A stretch of 31,168 nucleotides of DNA from Candidatus Gastranaerophilales bacterium (GTDB lineage Bacteria; Cyanobacteriota; Vampirovibrionia; Gastranaerophilales; Gastranaerophilaceae): NCBI GenBank assembly GCA_900767135.1, contig CAAFYU010000063.1:1-31168 (forward strand). The letters run 5' to 3'. The notes beneath the pieces were generated by a model that worked only from the letters and a program-made list of their open reading frames with translations, did not search any database and was not told the origin of the DNA. Shown in pieces: positions 16,635 through 24,194 of the stretch; within the stretch, counting starts at the first letter, position 1, and the number at the start of each line of letters is the position of its first letter. A program made the position numbers and the translations under genes.

Positions 16635-17738
16635 TTATAATTTTATCTTATTTCTTTTTGAAACAAAAGGTCTTTTTACGACTTCTGCATCGTGTAATTT
16701 TTCCCTTATCATAACCTGAACAGTGCTACCGGTGCAAATATCTTTATCATTTTTAACATAAGCGAGTGCAATATTTGCTCCAAGCATTGGCGAAGGAGCT
16801 CCGCTTGTAATAACTCCAATCTTTTCGCCATTTTTATAAACTTCATATTCGTGTCTTGCGATAGATTTGTCAAGCATTTTTAAGCCGACAAGTTTCTTTT
16901 CCACCCCGTTTTTAATTTGGTTCATTATAACTTCTTTTCCGTTATAATCAGCTTCTTTGTCTTTTGGAACAGACCAGCTTAAACCTGCTTCAATTGGAGT
17001 AGTGTTTTCGTCTAAATCGTTTCCGTATAAGTGAAGTCCGGCTTCTAATCTTAACGTATCACGAGCACCGAGTCCGATTGGTTTTATGCCGAATTCTGCA
17101 CCTTCTTCCAAAATTTTATCCCACAAAAATTCTGAATATTTGTTTTCAACAAGAATTTCGTAACCGTCTTCACCGGTATAACCTGTACGAGAAGCTAAAA
17201 CTTTCACTCCTGCAATCTTTGCCGGTTTTATTGTGAAAGATTCTTGTTGAGTTGCCAAACCCATTTTACGTAACAATTTATCTGCCAAAGGTCCTTGAAC
17301 AGCTAACAATGAATAATTATGAGATTGGTTATCGATTTTTACATCAAAATCTTTGCTGTTACGAACAAGCCAGTTCAAATCTTCGTCAATCCTTGATGCG
17401 TTACAAATTACAAGATATTCAAGAATTCCAAGTTTATAAATAATTAAATCGTCAATCAGACCGCCGTTTTTATTTGGTAATTGACAATAGACAGCTTTTT
17501 CATAGTCAAGTTTTGAGATATTTTGCGGAACAACTGAATTCAAAAATTCCATCGCATCTTTACCGGAAACAAAAACTTCTCCCATGTGAGAAACGTCAAA
17601 AAGTCCGGCTTTTTCTCTAACGGTTTTGTGCTCTTCAATGATTGAGGAATATTGCACAGGCATACTCCACCCTGCAAAATCCACCATTTTCGCTCCGAGC
17701 TGAACGTGTTTGTCGTGTAAAAAAGTTTGTTTAGTCAT
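16635..17738 (-). CDS. gcvT: Aminomethyltransferase (glycine cleavage T protein)
   Basis: Releases ammonia from aminomethyl-GcvH and transfers the one-carbon unit to tetrahydrofolate. The start MTKQTFLHDKHVQLGAKMV is chosen for the AAGGGGG ahead of it; the frame could begin seven codons earlier. The 367-residue protein has VDFAGWSMPVQY, FDVSHMGE, NGGLIDDL, the folate-site YTGEDGYEI and LGARDTLRLEAGLHLYGNDL (motifs split). The C-terminal barrel domain ends KRPFVSKRNKIKL. It leads the operon. No glycine riboswitch fits: only 76 bases separate it from the pilin-like gene upstream. Confidence 0.96.
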   Translation of the reverse strand: MTKQTFLHDKHVQLGAKMVDFAGWSMPVQYSSIIEEHKTVREKAGLFDVSHMGEVFVSGKDAMEFLNSVVPQNISKLDYEKAVYCQLPNKNGGLIDDLIIYKLGILEYLVICNASRIDEDLNWLVRNSKDFDVKIDNQSHNYSLLAVQGPLADKLLRKMGLATQQESFTIKPAKIAGVKVLASRTGYTGEDGYEILVENKYSEFLWDKILEEGAEFGIKPIGLGARDTLRLEAGLHLYGNDLDENTTPIEAGLSWSVPKDKEADYNGKEVIMNQIKNGVEKKLVGLKMLDKSIARHEYEVYKNGEKIGVITSGAPSPMLGANIALAYVKNDKDICTGSTVQVMIREKLHDAEVVKRPFVSKRNKIKL

Positions 17739-17814
17739 CAAAATATCCCCCTTCTGCATTCTATTGTCTACATAAAGAGGGATATTGTCAATGATTTATT
17801 GAGATTTATAACTT

Positions 17815-18591
17815 CTATAACTTGAATGGATAATCGTCAGGAATTTTCCAACCTTCTTCTGCAATTAAAGCTCCACATGGCATAACATTTTTCTCTGGAT
17901 TTTTACAAGCTGCCAAACGTTGCTCACGGGTTTCTCCTTGAGAATATGTAACAACTCCAGTATCTATATTAATAGACCAATTTGTTAATCCAATATCCAG
18001 TTTGGCTCCATTGGCCAAAGGCATAGCATACATAAATATATCTCTCCCTTCAACATTTGGGCCTTTAGGTCCATTTAAATCCACCAACATTTGAACCGCA
18101 GCATAAACCTTTTCATTATTACTATTTTGCGCAGACACAGGCACAAATAAAACAATTATAGTCCCATTATTAAGAACTGCCCTTGTTGCAACTCTATCTA
18201 ATGCTCTATTGGAAGTTGTCGTAATTCCATCTTTTTCTTTTATTGGCGTCGTATATCCCAAATCTCGAAGAGAATATTGTCCCTTCTTAATCAATTTTAA
18301 ATTTGGAAACAAGTAAGTTTCAAAAAAAGCTAAACTAGCTTTATTAAACGGAATTTCCCAAGTTGACATATCTCCATGTTCGACTTGTGCCATCTCAAAA
18401 GCATTTTGAATTATATTATAATTTTGCTCAAATCTTGTTGCTATTTCTTTTTTTCTGTAATTATTTACTAACAATGGAATTGTTATAGCAGCGACAACGC
18501 CAATAATACCAAGTGTAATTAAAACTTCAGCCAAAGTGAAAGCCTGATGCTTACCACACCACGGGGAAGCTTTTTTCGAATCTTTTTGCAT
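17815..18591 (-). CDS. Type IV pilin-like / pseudopilin-like exported protein
   Basis: A 258-residue protein with a class III (prepilin) signal: a 17-residue charged leader, then AFTLAEVLITLGIIGVVAAI with Glu at mature position 5, and a hydrophobic helix. Residue -1 is Ala rather than the usual Gly. The downstream domain is unrecognised, with strands around TRAVLNNGTIIVLFVPV and a Cys pair near the end (AACKNPEKNVMPCG). Proteins of this form are numerous in Gastranaerophilales and may be minor pilins or secreted substrates of the pilus machinery. AGAGGGAG precedes the ATG. It has its own promoter with an overlapping palindrome and lies upstream of gcvT on the same strand. Confidence 0.85.
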   Translation of the reverse strand: MQKDSKKASPWCGKHQAFTLAEVLITLGIIGVVAAITIPLLVNNYRKKEIATRFEQNYNIIQNAFEMAQVEHGDMSTWEIPFNKASLAFFETYLFPNLKLIKKGQYSLRDLGYTTPIKEKDGITTTSNRALDRVATRAVLNNGTIIVLFVPVSAQNSNNEKVYAAVQMLVDLNGPKGPNVEGRDIFMYAMPLANGAKLDIGLTNWSINIDTGVVTYSQGETREQRLAACKNPEKNVMPCGALIAEEGWKIPDDYPFKL

Positions 18592-18611
18592 CTTATTCTC
18601 CCTCTTATAAT

Positions 18612-18650
18612 TGTGTTATTATTATAACACATATTTTAGATGTTCTTCAA
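18612..18650 (-). promoter_or_regulatory. Promoter of the pilin-like gene with palindrome over the -10
   Basis: On the minus strand TTGAAG (18645-18650), 18-base spacer, TATAAT (18621-18626). The -10 is inside the palindrome TGTGTTAT-N4-ATAACACA (18612-18631), a candidate operator. Confidence 0.55.
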
Positions 18651-18659
18651 GTTTTTATT

Positions 18660-18694
18660 AAAGAATGTGTCCATTTTTAATGAACACATTCTTT
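18660..18694 (-). terminator. Rho-independent terminator of the DnaJ-like gene
   Basis: AAAGAATGTGT (18660-18670) pairs with ACACATTCTTT (18684-18694), an 11-bp stem directly after the stop codon at 18698; the T tract is weak. Confidence 0.7.
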
Positions 18695-18697
18695 ATT

Positions 18698-19753
18698 TTA
18701 TAACTCTGCCAACTTTTTATAAAGCTCAATTTGTTTATCTGTAAGGTTTTTCGGTATAACAATTTTTATCTTTGCGTTAAGATTTCCAAACCCGCCACCT
18801 TTTTTAGGTAGGCCTAAATCTTTTAGCCTCAATGCTTGTCCAGATGAAGTTTTTGGCGGGATTTTTATTCCTATTTTACCATGCAAAGTTTCGATTTCTT
18901 TTTTACAGCCAAGAACAGCTTCCGGTGGTGTAATTTCTACCTCACGAGTCAAGTCAGAACCGTTTACCTCATAATCGTTATCCTTAATATTTATTATCAA
19001 GAATAAATCGCCTTTTCGTCCGTAAGCATCAACTTTTCCTTCGCCTTTGATACGAAGTTTTTGACCTTCTGTAACATCAGGTGGCAATTTTACCTTGATA
19101 GATTTTGGTTCAGATTTAAACCCTGTTCCGCCACATTCTGAACAGTAACCGCCGTTGCCTGAGCACTTTGTACAACGCTCGATATTGTTGAATTTTACAT
19201 TAATCGGTTTTTTGTCGAATAAGTCTTTGATTGTAATATTCAAATTCATCGTTACGTCAAGGTCTTCTGATTTTGGGGGCTGTTGTTGGCTACGTTTTCT
19301 GGAAGAAGTTCTTTGTCCCATGCCTTGTGCTCCGCCAAAGTCGAAGCCTCCAAAGTTCATGCCCTGAGCTCCGCCACGAGCACCGCCACCCATCATGTCA
19401 CCAAATAATGAGCTAAAAAAGTCTGAAAATCCACCCATATCTTGGCCGTTAAAGTTAAAACTTTGATAACCGCCCTGACCTCCGCCAAAACCGAATTGTT
19501 CAAACCCCGGAGGTGGAGTGTAGCTTTGACCGCCTTGCCAATTAGCACCCAAGCTGTCGTATCTTTGACGTTTTTGTTTGTCGCCCAATACTTCATAGGC
19601 TTCATTTATGTCTTTAAATTTGCTTTCTGCTTCTTTTGTTTTATTTACGTCAGGGTGGTATTTACGAGCAAGTTTTCTGTATGCTGATTTGATTTCAGCA
19701 TCAGTTGCATCTCGTTTTACGCCTAACGTTTCATAGTAATCTTTGTATTCCAT
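18698..19753 (-). CDS. DnaJ-family co-chaperone with a reduced zinc centre
   Basis: A 351-residue Hsp40 that would stimulate DnaK ATPase and hand over unfolded clients. The J domain (1-68) has HPD at 33-35. A Gly/Phe-rich linker of about 90 residues follows. Then comes a client-binding region containing just one pair of CxxC motifs, CTKCSGNG (Cys194, Cys197) and CSECGGTG (Cys204, Cys207), where DnaJ has four CxxCxGxG repeats. The C-terminal beta domains (KLPPDVTEGQKLRIKGEGK, DLFLIINIKDNDYEVNGSDL, GKIGIKIPPKTSSGQALRL; each split) are intact. It is intermediate between type I DnaJ and zinc-free CbpA. AGGAGA precedes the ATG. It is monocistronic and divergent from infA. Confidence 0.9.
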   Translation of the reverse strand: MEYKDYYETLGVKRDATDAEIKSAYRKLARKYHPDVNKTKEAESKFKDINEAYEVLGDKQKRQRYDSLGANWQGGQSYTPPPGFEQFGFGGGQGGYQSFNFNGQDMGGFSDFFSSLFGDMMGGGARGGAQGMNFGGFDFGGAQGMGQRTSSRKRSQQQPPKSEDLDVTMNLNITIKDLFDKKPINVKFNNIERCTKCSGNGGYCSECGGTGFKSEPKSIKVKLPPDVTEGQKLRIKGEGKVDAYGRKGDLFLIINIKDNDYEVNGSDLTREVEITPPEAVLGCKKEIETLHGKIGIKIPPKTSSGQALRLKDLGLPKKGGGFGNLNAKIKIVIPKNLTDKQIELYKKLAEL

Positions 19754-20088
19754 ATTGTGTTATCTCCTAATCATATAATAATATAAAAAATTAAAAAACC
19801 TTATATAATTAATGTTTTTTTAATTAATGGATTTGTTTAATTAATTATTTAATAATTAAAACTCTTAATAAAAATTTACAATATCCTGAAAAGTTTCTTT
19901 AATAAACATTTTTCGAGAAACAAGTGTTTAGTGATAGTGTGGCGTTTTTAGAAAAACACGCAATAAAATGCATCTTTACACATGTTTAAAAACATGTCAA
20001 AACCCCTTGCAAACTAATATTTAGCAAGTATTATTAACCAAGGTGCACAACTGTGCCCAAAATGCCGAAACTTGAAAAGGAATAATAA
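19754..20088. promoter_or_regulatory. Divergent promoter region between dnaJ-like gene and infA
   Basis: 335 bases without a gene. The first half is almost pure A/T. For infA there is TTGCAA (20007-20012), 16-base spacer, TATTAT (20029-20034). A perfect palindrome ACATGTTT-AA-AAACATGT lies just upstream (19980-19997), and the short leader holds GCACA-act-GTGC. No CIRCE-type heat-shock element was found for the dnaJ side. Confidence 0.5.
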
Positions 20089-20304
20089 ATGGCTAAAGAC
20101 GTAATAGAATTAGAAGGTACGATTTTAGAAGCTATGCCTAACGCAATGTTTAGAGTAAAGCTTGAAAATGACCACGAAATACTTGCTCATATATCAGGAA
20201 AAATTAGAAAGAACTTTATTAGAATTCTTCCTGGCGATAAGGTAAAAGTCGAAATGACTCCTTATGATTTGAGCAGAGGTAGAATAACATTTAGACTTAA
20301 ATAA
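20089..20304 (+). CDS. infA: Translation initiation factor IF-1
   Basis: A 71-residue S1-fold protein that occupies the 30S A site during initiation. It is full length, with EGTILEAMPNAMFRVKLEN, HISGKIRKNFIRILPGDKV and SRGRITFR (motifs split). AAAAGGAAT precedes the ATG. It opens the ribosomal-protein cluster; in most bacteria secY-adk-map lie just ahead, but here a divergent dnaJ-like gene does. Confidence 0.97.
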   Translation: MAKDVIELEGTILEAMPNAMFRVKLENDHEILAHISGKIRKNFIRILPGDKVKVEMTPYDLSRGRITFRLK

Positions 20305-20331
20305 CGTACACAAAATATAAGGAAAAACACA

Positions 20332-20445
20332 ATGAAAGTAAGATCATCAGTAAAACCAATTTGCGATAAATGCAAATGTATCAAAAGAAAAGGAAGAATC
20401 GCTGTAATTTGCGAAAACCCTAAACACAAACAAAGACAAGGTTAA
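20332..20445 (+). CDS. rpmJ: 50S ribosomal protein L36
   Basis: A 37-residue protein, MKVRSSVKPICDKCKCIKRK at the start and NPKHKQRQG at the end. The zinc ligands Cys11, Cys14, Cys27 and His32 are all present, so it is the zinc-binding form. AAGGAAA precedes the ATG, and it lies 27 bases after infA. Confidence 0.97.
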   Translation: MKVRSSVKPICDKCKCIKRKGRIAVICENPKHKQRQG

Positions 20446-20453
20446 TTTTTGAG

Positions 20454-20551
20454 TAGTGTGCCGCGTGAGCTTTGGGCGAGCCAGAAATATGAAAAGTTTT
20501 GTTTTTATATAAAAGCGAGCAACAACAGAGCGAACCCAGCACGAAGTAACG
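20454..20551. repeat. 98-bp intergenic repeat, copy A
   Basis: Between rpmJ and rpsM. It starts TAGTGTGCCGCGTGAGCTTT, includes GGCGAGCCA, and ends with GCGAGCAACAACAGAGCGAA followed by CCCAGCAC. Its end blocks match copy B at 21688-21785 almost exactly; the middle is variable. Confidence 0.75.
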
Positions 20552-20636
20552 CGAAGCATAGTGAACGGAAATTTTCGGAGAAAATGCAGTGAACGACAGC
20601 GTAGCGTGAAACAAAAATTAATTCAATTAGTAAAAG

Positions 20637-20689
20637 AGCCCGAAACTACGGGGCTAGGCAGTAGTTGGTGAGGAAGTATTTAAGCCTCA
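20637..20689 (+). promoter_or_regulatory. Two hairpins in the leader of rpsM
   Basis: AGCCC (20637-20641) pairs with GGGCT (20651-20655), and TGAGG (20669-20673) pairs with CCTCA (20685-20689). Neither has a T tract. They lie 40-90 bases before rpsM and could be regulatory or processing sites. Confidence 0.35.
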
Positions 20690-20729
20690 TACACAAAAAA
20701 ATCTAACAACAAGAAAGGAAAAATTAAAA

Positions 20730-21101
20730 ATGGCAAGACTATCAGGGGTAGATTTACCTCGTAACAAAAGAATGGAAATCGCACTAACTTACATCTACGG
20801 AATCGGACCTACAAGAGCTAAAAAGATTCTTGAAGCAACAAAGATTTCACCGGATCTAAGAACAGACGATTTGACAGATGAAGATATTAAACTATTAAGA
20901 AACGAATTGGCTAACTACCACATCGAAGGTGATTTAAGACGTGAAGTTTCATTACACATTAAACGTCTTCAAGAAATCGGTTCTTACAGAGGAATGAGAC
21001 ATAAACGTAACCTTCCTTGCCGTGGTCAAAGAACAAAAACTAACGGAAGAACAAGACGTGGTAAAAAAGGCTTGGCTATCACTAAGAAGAAAACAGTTTA
21101 G
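20730..21101 (+). CDS. rpsM: 30S ribosomal protein S13
   Basis: A 123-residue head protein of the small subunit that contacts the P-site tRNA and 50S bridge. It begins MARLSGVDLPRNKRMEIALT and contains YIYGIGPTRAKKIL, SYRGMRHKRNLPCRGQRTKT and NGRTRRGKKG. Length is normal and AAAGGAA precedes the ATG. It is separated from rpmJ by an unusual 284-base spacer. Confidence 0.98.
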   Translation: MARLSGVDLPRNKRMEIALTYIYGIGPTRAKKILEATKISPDLRTDDLTDEDIKLLRNELANYHIEGDLRREVSLHIKRLQEIGSYRGMRHKRNLPCRGQRTKTNGRTRRGKKGLAITKKKTV

Positions 21102-21289
21102 TGCGTAGCATGGTAATAGGATTAGATGCCTAGATGTTTAGAGGCAAAGAGGCGAAGTCTGTTACAAAGCGATGTTGATAAATTCTAACAACTACATATT
21201 TGTAAAGAACTTATTCTCTTATTCACCTATTAACTTATTCACTTGATAAATAAAATAAATTAAAAAGAAAAACATAAAGGAAAGTAAAA

Positions 21290-21676
21290 ATGGCAAGACC
21301 AGTAAAAACAAAGAAAAAAGAAAAGAAGAACGTATTGCAAGGTGTTGTACACATTCAGTCAACATTCAACAATACAATTGTAACTTCAACTGATACACAA
21401 GGTAATGCTATTGCTTGGGCAACAGCAGGTGCTACAGGTTTCAAGGGTGCTAGAAAAGGTACTCCGTTCGCAGCTCAATCAGCAGCTGAATTAGTAGCTA
21501 AAAAATCTATCGACCAAGGTATGAAAAAAGTTGAAGTTCATATCAAAGGACCTGGTTCTGGTAGAGAAACAGCAATCAGAGCGATCCAAGCAGCAGGTTT
21601 GGAAATCACATTGATTAAAGATGTAACTCCAATCCCTCACAACGGTTGCAGACCACCTAAAAAACGTAGAGTGTAG
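21290..21676 (+). CDS. rpsK: 30S ribosomal protein S11
   Basis: A 128-residue platform protein near the mRNA exit. It has VHIQSTFNNTIVTSTDTQGN, the GATGFKGARKGTPFAAQ block, HIKGPGSGRETAIRA and the terminal PIPHNGCRPPKKRRV. AAAGGAAAG precedes the ATG. The 188-base spacer from rpsM carries no recognisable element. Confidence 0.98.
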   Translation: MARPVKTKKKEKKNVLQGVVHIQSTFNNTIVTSTDTQGNAIAWATAGATGFKGARKGTPFAAQSAAELVAKKSIDQGMKKVEVHIKGPGSGRETAIRAIQAAGLEITLIKDVTPIPHNGCRPPKKRRV

Positions 21677-21687
21677 TGGGTTTTGGC

Positions 21688-21785
21688 TAGTGTGCCGTGT
21701 GAGCTTAGGCGAGCCAAAGTTGGGAAACAGAAATTTTACCGATTTAAGGCGAGCAACAACAAAGCGAACCCAACACAATCTTACG
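21688..21785. repeat. 98-bp intergenic repeat, copy B
   Basis: Between rpsK and rpsD. It starts TAGTGTGCCGTGTGAGCTTA, includes GGCGAGCCA, and ends with GCGAGCAACAACAAAGCGAA followed by CCCAACAC. It is the same length as copy A. The two ends of the element resemble each other in inverted orientation (GTGT..GCTT..), as in a miniature mobile element. Confidence 0.75.
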
Positions 21786-21884
21786 AGAAACTTTATGGAA
21801 CGGAATAAATTTTATATAAATTTATGTAGTGGAATGAAAAGTTTCGAGTTACCAATAATCCAAGATTACAAAAAACAATTAACC

Positions 21885-21930
21885 GCAGGGGCTTGCTTTT
21901 AAGCCAAAAAGTAGACCATAGATGCCCTGC
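21885..21930 (+). promoter_or_regulatory. Two-stem leader structure before rpsD
   Basis: Outer stem GCAGG (21885-21889) with CCTGC (21926-21930) encloses the hairpin GGCTT-gctttt-AAGCC (21890-21905). It ends 7 bases before the AAGGAG of rpsD, where S4 autoregulation acts in other bacteria. Confidence 0.4.
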
Positions 21931-21949
21931 AAAAGAAAAGGAGAAAATA

Positions 21950-22552
21950 ATGGCTAAATATACAGGACCTTCTAATAAATTATTTAGAAACAAAAAAGTA
22001 AAAGATTTGTCAAATAGAAAATTAACAACTTCTATGAAACAAAACGCTTCAGGTCAACATGGTGCAGTAAGAAAGAAACTTTCTGAATATGCATTGCACT
22101 TAACTGAAAAACAAAAAATCAGATTTACTTATCTTGTAAGCGAAAAACAATTCGCTAAATATTATAATGAAGCAGCTAGAAGAAAAGGTGTTACAGGTAC
22201 TATCTTGTTACAAATTCTTGAAACCAGATTGGATAACGTGTTATTCAGAGCCGGTTTGGGTATCACTCGTAAACAAACAAGACAAATTGTAAACCATGGT
22301 CACGTTCTTGTAAACGACAAAAAAGTTGATATTCCATCATACCTTGTTAAAGCAGGCGATGTAATTACAATCAAAGCAAAAAGCAACGCATTTTTGAAAA
22401 GTGTTGGCGAATTGATTGATATGCCTTGCTCAGCAGCATGGATGACAGTTGATAAAGAAGCTCTAAAAATCACTTTCGACAGAATTCCAGAAAGAGAAGA
22501 ATTAGATCCTGAATTCAAAGAACAGCTTGTAATTGAGTACTACTCTAAATAG
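21950..22552 (+). CDS. rpsD: 30S ribosomal protein S4
   Basis: A 200-residue primary 16S rRNA-binding protein that also represses its operon in many bacteria. The start at 21950 is set by AAGGAG at 21938-21943; the frame is open 19 codons further up. The N-terminus reads MAKYTGPSNKLFRNKK, lacking the zinc cysteines of C+ S4, so it is the zinc-free form. The body has ARRKGVTGTILLQILETRLD, VLFRAGLGITRKQTRQIVNH (S4 domain) and FDRIPEREELD. Confidence 0.97.
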   Translation: MAKYTGPSNKLFRNKKVKDLSNRKLTTSMKQNASGQHGAVRKKLSEYALHLTEKQKIRFTYLVSEKQFAKYYNEAARRKGVTGTILLQILETRLDNVLFRAGLGITRKQTRQIVNHGHVLVNDKKVDIPSYLVKAGDVITIKAKSNAFLKSVGELIDMPCSAAWMTVDKEALKITFDRIPEREELDPEFKEQLVIEYYSK

Positions 22553-22690
22553 TGCGAGTTAGCTGAGAGTGTGAATGGTATAATATTTCGCAGGCGGAAG
22601 CATACAGAAAACACTCAATGAGAACTGGCAAGACAGATTAAAAACTGTTAAAAACAAATAGTTAATCGAAAAACTAGGAGATTAAATAAG
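22553..22690 (+). promoter_or_regulatory. Leader of rpoA with extended -10 and a long stem
   Basis: TGGTATAAT (TATAAT at 22579-22584) is an extended -10, so rpoA may have an internal promoter. GAGTGT (22567-22572) and ACACTC (22611-22616) could form a stem around it. Confidence 0.35.
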
Positions 22691-23656
22691 ATGGAATTAA
22701 AAATTAAATGTGTTAATACAACAACAAGTTCTGACGGTTCACAATACGGTAAATTCGTAATCGAACCGCTAGAAAAAGGGTTTGGTACAACAATCGGTAA
22801 TTCTTTGAGAAGAGTACTTTTGTCAAGTCTTGAAGGAACAGCAGTTACTTCAACAAGAATTGAAGGTATCACTCATGAATACACAGCAATTCCTGGTGTA
22901 TTAGAAGATGTAATCGATGTTATGCTTAACCTTAAAGGATTGGTTGTAAAAACTGATTCCAAAGAGCCACAGCACTTGAGAATTGATGTAGATCGTCCAG
23001 GTGCAGTACTTGCAAGCGATATTCAACTTCCTGCTGGTGTAAAAGTTGTAAACCCAGATTGGTTGATTTGTACAGTTGCAGACGGCGGCAGCTTCCACGC
23101 TGACGTTATTGTTGAAACAGGAAAAGGTTACGTTGCTCACGACGTACCAAGAGATTCTAAGGGAGTATCAATTGACGTACTTCCAATCGACGCAACATTT
23201 ATGCCTATCAAACGTGTAAGCTACAATGTTGAAAACACTCGTGTTGGCGATTCTATCGATTTCGATAAATTGACTCTTGAAATTTGGTCTAACGGCTCTA
23301 TCGATGTAACAAATGCATTGAGCCAAGCTGCTAACCTATTGATTGAACACTTTATGCAAATCGCAGCAATTACAGGTCAACCGGTTGTAGCACCGGCAAT
23401 GGCTATTGAAGAAGAAAAAGAAGAAGATTCTGAAACTCCTTCAATGACAATTGAAGAATTGGAACTTTCTGTAAGAGCATACAACTGCTTGAAACGTGCA
23501 AGTATCAATTCAATGGCTGAATTGTTGAAAAAATCAGAACACGATTTATTGAACATTAAAAACTTCGGTAAGAAATCTTCTGACGAAGTTATCGAAAGAC
23601 TTCACCACTTCGGCTTAGACCTTGCTCCAAATCCAGAAGTTGAGGAAGAAGTTTAA
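22691..23656 (+). CDS. rpoA: DNA-directed RNA polymerase subunit alpha
   Basis: A 321-residue scaffold subunit of RNA polymerase. The N-terminal dimerisation domain has GFGTTIGNSLRRVLLSSLEG and HEYTAIPGVLEDV. An acidic linker (EEEKEEDSE) leads to the C-terminal domain, which binds UP elements and activators: LELSVRAYNCLKRASINS and FGKKSSDEVIERL. AGGAG precedes the ATG. Confidence 0.98.
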   Translation: MELKIKCVNTTTSSDGSQYGKFVIEPLEKGFGTTIGNSLRRVLLSSLEGTAVTSTRIEGITHEYTAIPGVLEDVIDVMLNLKGLVVKTDSKEPQHLRIDVDRPGAVLASDIQLPAGVKVVNPDWLICTVADGGSFHADVIVETGKGYVAHDVPRDSKGVSIDVLPIDATFMPIKRVSYNVENTRVGDSIDFDKLTLEIWSNGSIDVTNALSQAANLLIEHFMQIAAITGQPVVAPAMAIEEEKEEDSETPSMTIEELELSVRAYNCLKRASINSMAELLKKSEHDLLNIKNFGKKSSDEVIERLHHFGLDLAPNPEVEEEV

Positions 23657-23761
23657 GAAGTCGTTAGGACGATAAGACGGTAAGAACTTAACGTCGAACG
23701 TCTTAAAGACTTAACATCTTAATAAAAAACAATATAAGAAAAAATATAAAGGAAAACTAAA

Positions 23762-24190
23762 ATGAGACACCAAACTAAGAAAAATACGCTAGGAAAGGCA
23801 AAGGATCAAAGAGATGCTTTGTTGCGTTCATTGGCGACTGAACTTTTTGTACATGGTGAAATCAAAACGACTATGGCAAGAGCAAAAGCTTTGCAACCAT
23901 ACGCTGAAGAAATTATCACACTTGCAAAAAGAGGCGATCTTCACGCTCGTCGTCAAGCTGCTAAATTCATTTTTGACAAAGAAACTGGCAAATTCATGGA
24001 TTTAGTTTCAGGCGAAGTTTTTGATGCTCCACAAGCAGACAAAAAACTTGCTGACGAAACAGTTTTGAGAAAACTTTTCGTAATCATTGGTAAAAAATAT
24101 TCTGACCGCAAAGGTGGTTACACAAGAATATTCAGATTACCTCCAAGACGCGGTGACGCTTCTGAAATGGCTTTAATCCAATTGGTGTAA
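23762..24190 (+). CDS. rplQ: 50S ribosomal protein L17
   Basis: A 142-residue large-subunit protein, MRHQTKKNTLGKAKDQRDAL at the start, with SLATELFVHGEIKTTMARAK and GGYTRIFRLPPRRGDASEMA. About 20 extra residues lie in the middle (GEVFDAPQADKK) relative to short L17s. AAAGGAAA precedes the ATG. truA follows after 4 bases. Confidence 0.97.
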   Translation: MRHQTKKNTLGKAKDQRDALLRSLATELFVHGEIKTTMARAKALQPYAEEIITLAKRGDLHARRQAAKFIFDKETGKFMDLVSGEVFDAPQADKKLADETVLRKLFVIIGKKYSDRKGGYTRIFRLPPRRGDASEMALIQLV

Positions 24191-24194
24191 GCTA

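Noticed and set aside
17739..17815. Glycine riboswitch before gcvT
   Set aside because: The spacer is only 76 bases, with no tandem aptamer features.
20347..20614. Minus-strand ORFs across the rpmJ-rpsM spacer
   Set aside because: They exist because of the 98-bp repeat and lie antisense to rpmJ; a similar frame on copy B reflects DNA similarity, not a protein.
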